Shown here: positions 44,128-53,500 of the stretch, one piece after another
Layout of the letters: the number at the start of each line of letters is the position of its first letter
How positions within the stretch are numbered: the first letter of the stretch is position 1
Source of the DNA: Sulfidibacter corallicola
Lineage (GTDB): Bacteria; Acidobacteriota; Holophagae; Acanthopleuribacterales; Acanthopleuribacteraceae
Reading direction: 5' to 3'
Assembly: GCF_017498545.1 (NCBI RefSeq)
Contig: NZ_CP071793.1
Span: 372,001 to 436,000 of the forward strand
Length of the DNA stretch: 64,000 bases
Notes under the pieces: model-generated
The model's input: the letters and a program-made list of their open reading frames with translations, nothing else
What the model was told of the DNA's origin: nothing
Database searches by the model: none
Made by a program: the position numbers and the translations under genes

Positions 44128-45153
44128 ATGTCCGTGCTGAAAAACAACCAGTGGCTACTCAAAAAACGTCCTGAAGGCGACATCAAGGCCGACGATTTCG
44201 AATATGTCCAAAGCGAGGTCCCGGATCTCGGCGAAGGCGAAGCCCGGGTGCGAACCCTGTACCTCTCGGTCGATCCCACCAACCGGATTTGGATGACCGA
44301 CATGCCCCAATACATGGAACCGGTGCAGATCGGTGCCGTGATGCGCGGGGTGGTCATCGGTGTCGTCGAGGAGAGCAAGTCGCCGCAACTCGAGGTGGGA
44401 GACCTGATTCACGGCCTTTGGGGTTGGCAGGAGTACGCGGTGGTCACGCCGGACCAGGTGGGGAAGGTCCCAAAGGGCGTGCCCGTACCCTTGGATGCCT
44501 GGATGAGTGTGCTCGGTGCCACCGGTATGACCGCCTATTTCGGTCTACGGGATATCGGCAAGCCCAAAGCCGGCGAAACGATCGTCATTTCCGCCGCGGC
44601 CGGAGCCGTGGGTTCGATTGCCGGTCAGATCGCCAAAATTCACGGCTGTCGCACGGTCGGGATCGCCGGAACCGACGAAAAATGCGCCTGGCTGACGGAT
44701 GAATTGGGCTTCGACGCGGCCATCAACTACAAGACCCAGGATGTGGATTCCGCGCTCCGCGAGGCCTGTCCAAACGGCATCGACATCGATTTCGAAAACG
44801 TCGGTGGGGCCATCTTCGACTCGGTTCTGTCGCAAATCAACCTGCATGCCCGAATCATCCTGTGTGGTCTGATTTCGTCCTACAACGCGACCAAACCGGT
44901 GCCCGGCCCCTACCATTTCGCGCAAATCCTCATGCAGCGAGCGAAAGTGGAGGGCTTCATCATCACCGACTACATGTCCAGGTTCCCCGAAGGCATCGCC
45001 GAAGTGGGGCCGTGGCTTGCCTCCGGAAAGATCAAATATCGCGTCGACGTGGTGGAAGGCCTGGAGCACACCCCCGAGGCACTGAATCGTCTGTTCACCG
45101 GGGCCAATATCGGCAAACAGTTGGTGATGGTGTCGGAACCACCGCGTTCCTGA
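44128..45153 (+). CDS. NADP-dependent oxidoreductase, MDR family (CurA/LTB4DH-like)
   Basis: This 341-residue zinc-independent medium-chain reductase has YLSVDPTNRIWM near the N-terminus, the nucleotide motif ISAAAGAVGSIAGQIAKI near 155, DIDFENVGG and the C-terminal GANIGKQLVMVS. These match E. coli CurA, plant double-bond reductases and LTB4 12-hydroxydehydrogenase, which reduce alpha,beta-unsaturated ketones or aldehydes with NADPH. CAGGAGG is 5 bases before the ATG at 44128; an open frame from 44074 is rejected. It is a single gene; the substrate is unknown. Confidence 0.88.
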   Translation: MSVLKNNQWLLKKRPEGDIKADDFEYVQSEVPDLGEGEARVRTLYLSVDPTNRIWMTDMPQYMEPVQIGAVMRGVVIGVVEESKSPQLEVGDLIHGLWGWQEYAVVTPDQVGKVPKGVPVPLDAWMSVLGATGMTAYFGLRDIGKPKAGETIVISAAAGAVGSIAGQIAKIHGCRTVGIAGTDEKCAWLTDELGFDAAINYKTQDVDSALREACPNGIDIDFENVGGAIFDSVLSQINLHARIILCGLISSYNATKPVPGPYHFAQILMQRAKVEGFIITDYMSRFPEGIAEVGPWLASGKIKYRVDVVEGLEHTPEALNRLFTGANIGKQLVMVSEPPRS

Positions 45154-45326
45154 TATGTAACGTGTTTGCTTTGAGTAGTTTGACAAAACCTAAACAAAAG
45201 TCCGACATGATCCCTACGCGTTTTCGAAGGTGAATTGCTACCTTGTGAACACTCGAACAGTTTCGGGCGTCGCGTCCGAACCTGGAGCTTCGATCTCCAG
45301 GAAAAAACAATGAAACAGAGGCCACC

Positions 45327-46292
45327 ATGTTGAAGAAATGTCTTGTCCTTTTCCTGTGCACCCTGCCCCTGGTTGCGGGTCCCAAGCTGGTTTTTGAAAA
45401 AACCGATCACGATTTCGGCGACATCGACAAAGGCGATAAGGTCGAAACCGAGTTCAAGTTCACCAACACAGGTGACGAGGTTCTCCAGATCCAAGATGTC
45501 AAACCATCTTGCGGCTGTACTTCCGCGAAGCCCGAAAAGGCGAGCTACGAGCCCGGCGAGTCCGGTGTGATTCCCGTTTCCTTCAACTCCTCCCGTTTCA
45601 ACGGCAACATCACCAAGACCATCACGGTGACCTCCAACGATGCTGAAAATCCCAAGACCGTGCTGCACATCAAAGGCGTCATCAGCAGCGACGTGAACGT
45701 CACCCCGACCTTCCTCAACATGGTCAACGTGCCGCGCAACAACGATGTGGTCAAAAAAGAGATTCACGTGGAAACCACCAAGATGGACAAGCTGGAAATC
45801 TCCGAAGTGACTTCCAACCAGGATTTCGTCAAGGCCGAGCCGATCAAGGTGAGCGACAAGAAATGGGTGATCAACGTCTCGACGGTCGGCAAGCAGATTC
45901 CCACCGGCCGCAACGCCACTCAAGCTCAGATCACGTTCAAGACCAACAGCCCCAAGCAGCCCGAAATCAAGGCACGTGTCCAAATCCGCGTGGCTCAGCC
46001 GATTCAGGTCACCCCTCGTTCGGTGTACTTCTTCTCCAGCAAGAAGGGCGAAGCTCGTGAAACCACCGTCAACCTGCGCCCCAACCTGGTGAAAGATTTC
46101 AAGGTTTTGGAAATGAAATCCGACCTGGCCTTCATTCAAGCCGAAGTCGAGGACGCGGGCGGTAACAAGCGCCTGAAAGTCAAGCTGACCGACGCAGCCA
46201 AAGAAGGCAAGTTCAACGGCGTGATCACCCTGAAAACCGATCTGGAAGATCAACCGCAGATCCACATCCCGGTTCGCGGCAGCGTCATCTAA
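45327..46292 (+). CDS. DUF1573 exported protein
   Basis: This 321-residue protein has a signal peptide (LVLFLCTLPLVAG) and an N-terminal DUF1573 domain: FEKTDHDFGDIDKGDKVETE, FTNTGDEVLQI, KPSCGCTSAKPEKASYEPGE. The domain is an immunoglobulin-like beta sandwich, and the CGC stretch is the conserved family signature. Two further ~100-residue beta-rich segments follow (LNMVNVPRNNDVVKKEIHVE, then VYFFSSKKGEARETTVNLRP), probably divergent repeats of the same fold. The function of the family is not established. It is Lys-rich and ends with a strong terminator. Confidence 0.82.
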   Translation: MLKKCLVLFLCTLPLVAGPKLVFEKTDHDFGDIDKGDKVETEFKFTNTGDEVLQIQDVKPSCGCTSAKPEKASYEPGESGVIPVSFNSSRFNGNITKTITVTSNDAENPKTVLHIKGVISSDVNVTPTFLNMVNVPRNNDVVKKEIHVETTKMDKLEISEVTSNQDFVKAEPIKVSDKKWVINVSTVGKQIPTGRNATQAQITFKTNSPKQPEIKARVQIRVAQPIQVTPRSVYFFSSKKGEARETTVNLRPNLVKDFKVLEMKSDLAFIQAEVEDAGGNKRLKVKLTDAAKEGKFNGVITLKTDLEDQPQIHIPVRGSVI

Positions 46293-46341
46293 AAGCACGG
46301 GGGGCCACGGCCGTTCGTCACGACACCCAGCCCTCATCTCG

Positions 46342-46385
46342 AAAATCCCGAATTGGGTCGATTCAGGCCCGATTCGGGATTTTTT
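46342..46385 (+). terminator. Rho-independent terminator after the DUF1573 gene
   Basis: AATCCCGAAT / ATTCGGGATT is a 10-bp stem flanked by AAAA and a run of T. The flanking A run means it could also end transcription of the convergent PhoD-like gene. Confidence 0.85.
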
Positions 46386-46540
46386 CTTTTATGGGGCCCC
46401 GGACCGGGTATACCTGGTCGAAGGAACGCGTCACATTCAGGTGGCGAGTCGCGCCGATGGATGGATCGCCAACCGGATGAGGCCTGCGCGGAGGTTGCGA
46501 CGGATCGTTTCGGATGAGCGTTCCGAGCGATCTCCGGCGC

Positions 46541-48823
46541 TCAGTCCTCGTCGCCCGGTTCTTCCTCCACTTCCTGGGGCAGGCGCGGGATCGCGAAAGG
46601 CTCGTCTTCCCCAAAGGCCAATGGAATCTCGAATTGCGTCAACGGCGCGATGTGCCCGCTACTCGAATACCACCAGAGCTCCTGGCGAATCCAGCGCAGG
46701 TCCGGATCCTCGGGCCAGAGAAACTGAAGCAGGCCGAAATTGTTGACGCCCACGATGTCCCGTCCCTGGGTTCCGATGAATTCGGGATAGGGTTCCGGTA
46801 GGCGTTCCGGCGCGGGACGGTGCCCGCCGAGAAAATCGATTCGATAACGCCAGTCGGGCAGCGGCTCCACGTGAACTTCGCGCGGCATGTTGCCCATGTT
46901 GAGCAGTGGCGGCTCGTGCACCGGACTGCGCGTACGCCACATTTGGAAAAAGGCCTTGATGCGACCCCGCCAGGAACGCGTGTGAATCTTGGGTCGTTCG
47001 TGCCAACCCGCCCAGGCGTAATTCCAAGGGAGTGGCGGCCAGTAGCCGCGGCGGTGAAAGATCCGGGTCAGGTGGTTCTGGTTGTGGAACGAGCTGCTGG
47101 TGAGGTGGGCCATGACCACCTCCAACTCCTTGTTCCCACTGGGAGCTTGATAGGGTCGCGGCCCCAAATAGTGGATGCGGGCGGCGAAACCGTAGTGGAC
47201 GTCGCCACTCAAGATCGTGAGGGCGTGTTTGTGCCCTTCGGGATAGGTGTTGGACGCCAGATAACCCAGCAGGCGCTCGAACGCTTCGGTCTGCGATTCC
47301 CACGAATCGCCGTAGTCGGCATGATAAACGGACCTGAAGAAGGCCATCAGCTTCGAGGCCCATGCGGTCGGCGGTAAATCGATCACATTGGTGGGCGCCA
47401 CCACCAGCACCATTTCGGTTTGCGGGCGCGCGGGCTCCCTGAGCTGGTTCCAGCCCGCGCCGCTGAGCAGATCGGGAATGTCGGTCGCCTTCTTGCCGGG
47501 GAAGCCGCGCCAGGTGCGTGTATCGAGCACCCATACCTCGTGGCGAGGTCCACACACCCGAAAGTGCCAGGTGCAGGTTTTCTCCGGATCGCGTGCGAGT
47601 TTGGTAATTTTGGTCTTGGGCTCCGGGAGGCCCAACAGTGCGTCCATGTTCCCGGCCCGTTCCGCTGGGAACCCCGTCGTGCACCAGGTGGACAGGTTCG
47701 AGAGCAGCCGCGATTCGGGTCCGGTCTCGAAGTTTTGCGGCGCGTTACCCCATCCTTGGCACACGGCGTAGCCGAGCATGCCGTTGGCGATCATGCGTCG
47801 CGAGAGTGGATGGGTCGCGGTGCGCTCGGTCCACTCGCGATTGAGATACCAATCGTCGGTGATCTCGTGATCGTCGAAGATCATGTAGGTCGCGATGTTG
47901 GCGAGCGCGCGCCGCACTCCGCCCAGGGTCTTGCGAAATCGGTTCACCGCCTTGCGTTCCTGGTTGAAGAGAATCCGGCGCTTGGAGGCTCCGAACGCCC
48001 GCTTGGGATGATGCGGGTGAACCTTGGCGAAATTCGGTAGTTCTCGAGGCCATAGCGTGTCGCTCCAAACCATCATGTACATGACCAGGAATTCGCTGAA
48101 CCGCAGCAGGTGGCTTTTCGAGAAGAGGGACGTCAAATGACAGGCGTGGGCCAGGCGTTTGCGGCGTCCTGGCCCGAGCTGGTCCGGTTTGATCCGTCCC
48201 GGCAGGGGTTCGTCGTATCCGAACAGGTGTTGCACCGCGTCCATGATGAGGTACAGCAGGCAATCGGCGACGTCGTCGGCATAGATTTGATCGCCCAGCA
48301 GGAATAGCTGTTGAGGCCGGTCGAGACAGTTCCCGGCGGTACGTGCCAGCAGCCGATCGAGCCCGGCCAACGCGTCCTGCCCCGAACCATGGGGTTTGCG
48401 GCAGGATCCGTAGACCAAGCCCAGATGGTTCAGATCGGCGGGAGGTAGCACGAACGTGGGTCCGCTGAACGGCGGGTAGCGGATCGCGTCCGGATCTCCG
48501 ACCGCTTCTTCCAAGGATTGGGACGGGCTGCCGTCTTCGGGAGTGAATGTCAAATCGTAACCGTAGACGATCCCGGGTTGGAGGATCGGGTTGGGTGCGG
48601 CCGCCCGCACCAGGCAGGGGAATAGGTGTTTGCCGATAGCGAGCGTCCTGGCCTCGCCCTCCAGCACCGTCGCGCCGTCGCCATCGACAACCCGCAGCAG
48701 GACACGACAGGGCGCCTTCGACACCAACCAGACCGCGACCGATTCCGGCGATGTCTGGCGGAGAATGGGGCCGGCCAGCACGAGTGGCAGGGTGGTGAGG
48801 TTTGCGGCAGGCGACACACTCAT
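46541..48823 (-). CDS. PhoD-like metallophosphatase
   Basis: This 760-residue protein has the PhoD-family metal-binding motifs in order: YGSCRKPHGSGQDAL (~139), LFLLGDQIYADD (~175), MIFDDHEITDDWYLN (~316) and LTILSGDVHYGFAA (~537). The N-terminal ~110 residues form the usual beta-sandwich. PhoD phosphodiesterases release phosphate or act on alkyl phosphates and teichoic acids and normally carry a Tat signal; none is seen here, so it is cytoplasmic or the start is misjudged. It is larger than typical PhoD (about 500-600) because of a C-terminal stretch rich in Trp and Pro. It precedes the deoxyribosyltransferase-like gene in the reverse sense (31 bases downstream of it). Confidence 0.78.
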   Translation of the reverse strand: MSVSPAANLTTLPLVLAGPILRQTSPESVAVWLVSKAPCRVLLRVVDGDGATVLEGEARTLAIGKHLFPCLVRAAAPNPILQPGIVYGYDLTFTPEDGSPSQSLEEAVGDPDAIRYPPFSGPTFVLPPADLNHLGLVYGSCRKPHGSGQDALAGLDRLLARTAGNCLDRPQQLFLLGDQIYADDVADCLLYLIMDAVQHLFGYDEPLPGRIKPDQLGPGRRKRLAHACHLTSLFSKSHLLRFSEFLVMYMMVWSDTLWPRELPNFAKVHPHHPKRAFGASKRRILFNQERKAVNRFRKTLGGVRRALANIATYMIFDDHEITDDWYLNREWTERTATHPLSRRMIANGMLGYAVCQGWGNAPQNFETGPESRLLSNLSTWCTTGFPAERAGNMDALLGLPEPKTKITKLARDPEKTCTWHFRVCGPRHEVWVLDTRTWRGFPGKKATDIPDLLSGAGWNQLREPARPQTEMVLVVAPTNVIDLPPTAWASKLMAFFRSVYHADYGDSWESQTEAFERLLGYLASNTYPEGHKHALTILSGDVHYGFAARIHYLGPRPYQAPSGNKELEVVMAHLTSSSFHNQNHLTRIFHRRGYWPPLPWNYAWAGWHERPKIHTRSWRGRIKAFFQMWRTRSPVHEPPLLNMGNMPREVHVEPLPDWRYRIDFLGGHRPAPERLPEPYPEFIGTQGRDIVGVNNFGLLQFLWPEDPDLRWIRQELWWYSSSGHIAPLTQFEIPLAFGEDEPFAIPRLPQEVEEEPGDED

Positions 48824-48854
48824 GGAATCGATCTCCTTGGGAGGGAAGGTTCGT

Positions 48855-49355
48855 TCATGGATGGGTTCCCGCGCGGTTCAGTTCTTCTTCGAACGAGGCC
48901 AGCATGCTGTCCAAATCGGGGAAGAGCGGCAGATCGAAATGGCGGCAAACGACCGCCACGTTGCCGCTGCGCCAGAAAGCTTTGGGACAGGCGACGCGAA
49001 CTTTGCCGCTCGCCGCGGTGAGGCCCAACTCAAGCAGGGTAATCGGTGCCTGGGTGTCAGGCGCAAAATACATCAGAACCCAATCGGCGCGACACAACCC
49101 GTTCAATTCCCATTCGACCTGAGCTCGAAAGACGGGATCCGCATCGGATGTGCCCCATTCCGACTTCCACGTATCGCGCCGTGGATTGAGCACGTGCAGA
49201 TCGTGCACGGCGAGTCGGTCCCAGGCCTGTTCCTGCCAGGGTTCGGCGCGGCCCATGGCGATCGATCCGGCCAAAAAGACGGCCGGTTTGTGAAAGGTGG
49301 GGGGAAGTGGATCTGGCGGTTTGTGGAGCTGTGCCCGAAGGTCCATGGCGATCAT
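48855..49355 (-). CDS. Nucleoside 2-deoxyribosyltransferase-like protein
   Basis: This 166-residue protein opens with PAVFLAGSIAMGRAEPWQEQ and HVLNPRRDTW, then FRAQVEWELNGLCRADWVLM, YFAPDTQAPITLLELGLTA, a layout typical of the PF15891-type nucleoside deoxyribosyltransferase-like family. The ELG helix carries the Glu that is the usual nucleophile. Such proteins may handle modified nucleosides or NAD-like molecules; activity here is inference. It lies 31 bases upstream of the PhoD-like gene on the same strand, so the two are probably co-transcribed. The start at 49355 (next ATG 49346) has no clear ribosome site. Confidence 0.75.
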   Translation of the reverse strand: MIAMDLRAQLHKPPDPLPPTFHKPAVFLAGSIAMGRAEPWQEQAWDRLAVHDLHVLNPRRDTWKSEWGTSDADPVFRAQVEWELNGLCRADWVLMYFAPDTQAPITLLELGLTAASGKVRVACPKAFWRSGNVAVVCRHFDLPLFPDLDSMLASFEEELNRAGTHP

Positions 49356-49864
49356 CTCTCTGCGGAAGGATCAAGATGGGACAGATCTTTATGAAACCAA
49401 GAGATTTGAATGAAGCTGGCTCATTATACCGGAGGGCTGTCGTCGATGCGAGGCGAGGAAGTGGAGAACGCACCGAGGTCTCCTGAAATGACAGGCCGGA
49501 AACGAGGTGTGTTTCTGTGTGGGGGTCTAAACGGGGTCGGTTAGTTTGTGTTTTAGAGTCAAATAGTCAAAAAAATGAAATAAAAGTATTGCTTTTGTGA
49601 TTCGGGCGACGTAATATTCCGGTGTGTTCGATGGCGAGACGTCAATTAGACTTTGTTTTAAAGTCTTTAAGGCGTCTGTTGGTTTTGCGTGTCGTCCCCG
49701 TTTGCTGTGTTCAAGAGTAGGATCTCGCATTTATTTTTTGATCGGCGCACTGCACACCTCTCGAAATAGGTTCCGACTTTCCGAGTTCGACGGGTGCTTT
49801 TAGGTGACACAACGGCAGAATGCTGAGCCTGAGGGAAACTTGATTAAGAAAAAGGATTTGTGAG
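49356..49864. other. AT-rich region upstream of the pilin gene
   Basis: This stretch is clearly more AT-rich than its surroundings and holds no convincing gene; a 67-codon frame at 49527-49730 on the minus strand has no ribosome site. It contains a promoter candidate listed separately and probably the pilin leader. Confidence 0.5.
49589..49617 (+). promoter_or_regulatory. Candidate promoter of the pilin gene
   Basis: TTGCTT (49589-49594) is followed after exactly 17 bases by TAATAT (49612-49617). Transcription from here would give a leader of about 240 bases before the pilin ATG. No sigma-54 (GG-N10-GC) promoter, common for pilins, was found. Confidence 0.4.
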
Positions 49865-50368
49865 ATGACTAAAAAAGGATTCAGTTTAGTAGAGTTGATG
49901 GTCGTGGTGGCCATCATTGCCATTTTGGCCGCGATCGCGCTGCCCATGTTCTCCATCTATCGCCAAAAGTCCACCGTAATGAAGCAGATCGGTGCCTGTA
50001 ACAACTTGAAGGAACCCATGATGGCCTGGTTGGACGAGTGCGGCATGGACACGCCGCTCACCTTGGACGGCGCCACCGGCCGGCTTCACGGAACCCATTG
50101 TGAAGCGGGTATCGACGTCACCATCGGTTCCGGTCTGCCGGTTGTCCGTAACTCGACCTACACGCTCACCAAGTCACAGCCCGATACCAAACTCGCTCGC
50201 GTCGTGATCGGCTGGGCATGGACCGACGGGTGTAACCTCTGTGACGGACGTTGGTGCATGCTCTGTAACGAGGGCACCGGTGCTTGCAATGTGGAAGTCG
50301 AGATCACCGATCCCGACGGTACCGAGTTGACCAGCTTGAACAAGCACCCGGATACCGCTTGTCCCTAA
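49865..50368 (+). CDS. pilA: Type IV pilin-like protein with a cysteine-rich C-terminus
   Basis: This 167-residue prepilin has a short basic leader and a class-III signal: the G-F-S-L-V-E-L motif, cleaved before Phe6, then the hydrophobic helix VVVAIIAILAAIALPMF. The N-terminal helix is standard for type IV pili or type II pseudopilins. The C-terminal half is unusual: the GCNLCDGRWCMLCNEGTGAC stretch has five cysteines within 20 residues, besides others at 44, 55, 78 and 166, where most major pilins have a single disulfide. This could tie the D-region, bind metal, or mark a minor/special pilin. AAGGA is 8 bases upstream. A strong terminator follows, so it is likely monocistronic and highly expressed. 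Confidence 0.85.
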   Translation: MTKKGFSLVELMVVVAIIAILAAIALPMFSIYRQKSTVMKQIGACNNLKEPMMAWLDECGMDTPLTLDGATGRLHGTHCEAGIDVTIGSGLPVVRNSTYTLTKSQPDTKLARVVIGWAWTDGCNLCDGRWCMLCNEGTGACNVEVEITDPDGTELTSLNKHPDTACP

Positions 50369-50395
50369 TGGTTGATGGAACCTGCGAATTCTTTG

Positions 50396-50428
50396 AAAAG
50401 CCCCCTCGGTGTAGGGGGCTTTTCCTTT
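50396..50428 (+). terminator. Rho-independent terminator after the pilin gene
   Basis: AAAAGCCCCC / GGGGGCTTTT is a 10-bp stem with an 8-base loop followed by T-rich sequence, 27 bases after the stop. Because of the A-rich 5' flank it may also serve the convergent AAA+ gene. Confidence 0.85.
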
Positions 50429-50588
50429 TTGCGAAGTGAATTTTTGGGCTTTCGGTTCGGGCCTGGGCTCGGGTGTTCGGCCGCTCCGGCGCTCGTTTCG
50501 AGGGCCGAGCCGGCGGAATTCGCACTGCGAACGATGGTCGAGGTTCTGCCGGGATCCTTCCATTGTCGCTCCCGGCATCCGGCTCGTC

Positions 50589-53500
50589 TCAAGGCTTCTT
50601 GCCGGTGGCGTCCTGTTTGGGCGGGGATGGGGGACGTTTGGGAGGATCGGGTAGTTCCGGCACCCGAGGGCGTGGTTTGGTCTTGACCGGACCTTCACCG
50701 GTTCGCGCCGAAGGCTCGGCACGGGGTTTTGGCCGCGGGGTCGGTTGAACGCTGGCGGTGGGCGCAGGTGTCGGCGCACTCGCTTCACCGATGAGGCGCT
50801 TGAGGTAATCGATGATCTGTCCGTGCGTGCCCAGGCTGGCCTTGACCGCCGCCTGCAAGGCGTCCAACTCCTGATCCTGCTCGCGGACCGCCTCATAGGT
50901 GGGCTTGATCCAGTGGTGCATCAGGTTGAACTGGTGGCGCAACACCTTGAGCAGGAAGCGCCCTTCCTTGGCCGTCGTCTCGTTTTGTTTTTGATGATGG
51001 CCCATCAAGGTGGTCGCATGTCGCCGTCCGCTCTCGGCGACGGTTTCCAGCACCGGGGCGAAGACGGAGCGAAGCTGGGCGATCGTTTCCGGCGACAGGC
51101 GCGTTTCGTTCAGACTGACATCGGGCTCTTCGTCCGCGGCACCGCGTTCGGCGAGACCGGCCAGACCCGAGCCCAGAATGTCGCGGATGCCGCCCAACCC
51201 CTCGTTGAAGTTCATGAGTTGCAGGACCACCTGGCCGAACTGATCCTCGCCGTCGACACCCAGCATCGCCTGCTTCTTGCGATAGGTTTCCTGAATGTCG
51301 TGCCAACGACCCAATTCCCCTTCGTTTGACGTGCCCTGTATGGTCTTGAATTTCAACAGGTTCGCCTCGGCGCCGGTGGTCAATGTCTGCGCTTCGTTTT
51401 CGTAGTGGGTGGTGATCAGGTTCTCCAGCTCCTCGTCGTTCATGATGGGCAGGATCTTTTCGGCGATCTTGTTCATGTTGCGGTAGGAGCCCTGCAGTTT
51501 GAAAGGCGGTTCCGTGCGATAGGCGTCTTCCTGTGCCGCCGAGCGAATGTACTCCAGATTGACCTGGAGGATGATGTCGCGCACCCGCATGATTTTCTTG
51601 AGCACGTTGACGATTTCGTTGACCTCTTCACCGGTGTAGGAACCCTCCAGTTCGGTGCCTTCGCGCGAGTCGGTTTCGGCGATCTGGATCATGGTGTAGA
51701 CATCTTTCTGGGAGCGGGTGGCCAGTTTGTTGAGCACGGGGTTGGAGGTCAGGCAGTTCTCGATGTAGCTCAGTTCGAACACGCGCTGGGTTTCGCCGAT
51801 GATGTCGCCGAGGTTGTAGGTGTCGGCGCGGTTGGCGAGCATGTCCGGGATCTGGAATTTATCCCCGCTTTCGGTGTAGGGGTTGCCGGCCATGCAGACG
51901 CAAACTTTTTTGCCGCGCAGGTCATAGGTGCGGGTGCGGCCCTTGTAGACGCCCTCGATGCGGCGTGAGCCGTCGCAGAGCGAGATGAACTTTTGCAGGA
52001 ATTCCGGATTGCAGTGTTGGATGTCGTCCAGGTAGATCATGATGTTGTCGCCCATTTCCAAAGCCAGGTTCAGCTTTTTCAGTTCTTCGCGGGCACTGGC
52101 GTTTTGGGCGCTGGCGGGGTCGAGTGCGGTGACGTCGTGGCCGATGGCCGGCCCGTTGATCTTCATGAAGATCAGGCCCAAGCGGTTGGAAATGTACTCC
52201 ATCAGGGTGGTTTTACCGTAACCGGGAGGCGATACCAGCAACAGCAGGCCCATGCGGTCGGTCCGTTTCTGTTCGCCGGCACTGCCCATCTGTTTGGCCA
52301 AGTTGTCGCCGATCAATTGCAGGTAGACCTCGTCGATCAACTTGTTGCGCACGAAGCTGGAGAGCACCCGCGGTTGGAATTCGTCCAGGCGGAGTTCGAC
52401 GCGGAACTTGTCCACCAACTCCTTCTTCAGGTGCTGGTAGGCGCGGAAACGCGGCACGGTCTCGCGTTCGAAGCGGGTCAGCTTGGCGATGAAATCGTTG
52501 TAGTTGAGATGATAACCGCCCTTCTGAATGAGCGAGTGGTCGCCGCGAAGGCCCTGGATGTCGCGGGACACGCCCGATTCGGCGATATCGCCGCGGTCGT
52601 GGGTCTCGCAGAAGAGGATCGCGGCCACCTCGTCGGCGAATTCCGGATCCAGATCCAGGTGATCGGCTTCCTGGTCCAGGTAGGCCGTGACCCAGTCGCG
52701 CACCAGGTTGAAGGCCTTGGCCGGGTCCTTTTCGAGGTCGCGCACGCTTTGTTGGTAGGGCAGCCAGAAGTTCTTGGTGCGCAGGTGGCCCGTGAATTTT
52801 TTATAGATCTCATGGGCTTCGCGGCTGATCTTGAAGTGCTCGCCCATGAGCAGTTGGCGAAACAGGTATTGAGCGGCTTCTTCGGACCATTCCGCTTCGA
52901 ACAGGCCCGAGGTTTCCAGGAATCGGTCGATCAAGCTGCGCAGCTCGGCCACGTAGTTTTTGGTGCGGCTGTGCTCGGGGAACAGGCTCAGGAGCTTGGC
53001 CAAGCCGCCGACGGTTTGGGTCAGGGCGGCCTTTGGCCCGCTCGGGCAGAAGTGGTACCAGAAAATGGTGGCGCAGGCCCGTGCCCGCGGATCGTAGGAG
53101 AGCAGGCCCAGGCTTTGGCGTAATTCCATCAGCGCACCCAACAGCAGCGATGCGTCGTGATCGTGAACGCCCTTGGCGTAGCCCTCGTCGTAGCGGGGGC
53201 CCATGAATTTGCGTACCAGTTCCAGGCGGTCTTCCTCGTTGAGCATCGAGGCCTTTTCCAGGTCGAGTTCGGCGCCGCTCTCGATGTGGCGAAGCAGAAG
53301 AAAGGCGAGAAACTCGGCGCGATAGACCTCGCGCGTCTCCGAAACGGTTTCCTGGTTCCAGACTTCGCGGGTGGCCAGAAAGTCGGGATCGGTAATCTTT
53401 TCGAAGAAGTCCGTGCCGGTCAAATGGAAATACTGGTCGTCCTCGCGCTGCACCACCGTCAGGGCCAGGTTCTGCTGGTTCACCGAGAACTTGTGGCGAC

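Noticed and set aside
49527..49730. 67-codon frame on the minus strand in the AT-rich region
   Set aside because: No ribosome site, no homology signal, and it overlaps the likely pilin promoter region.
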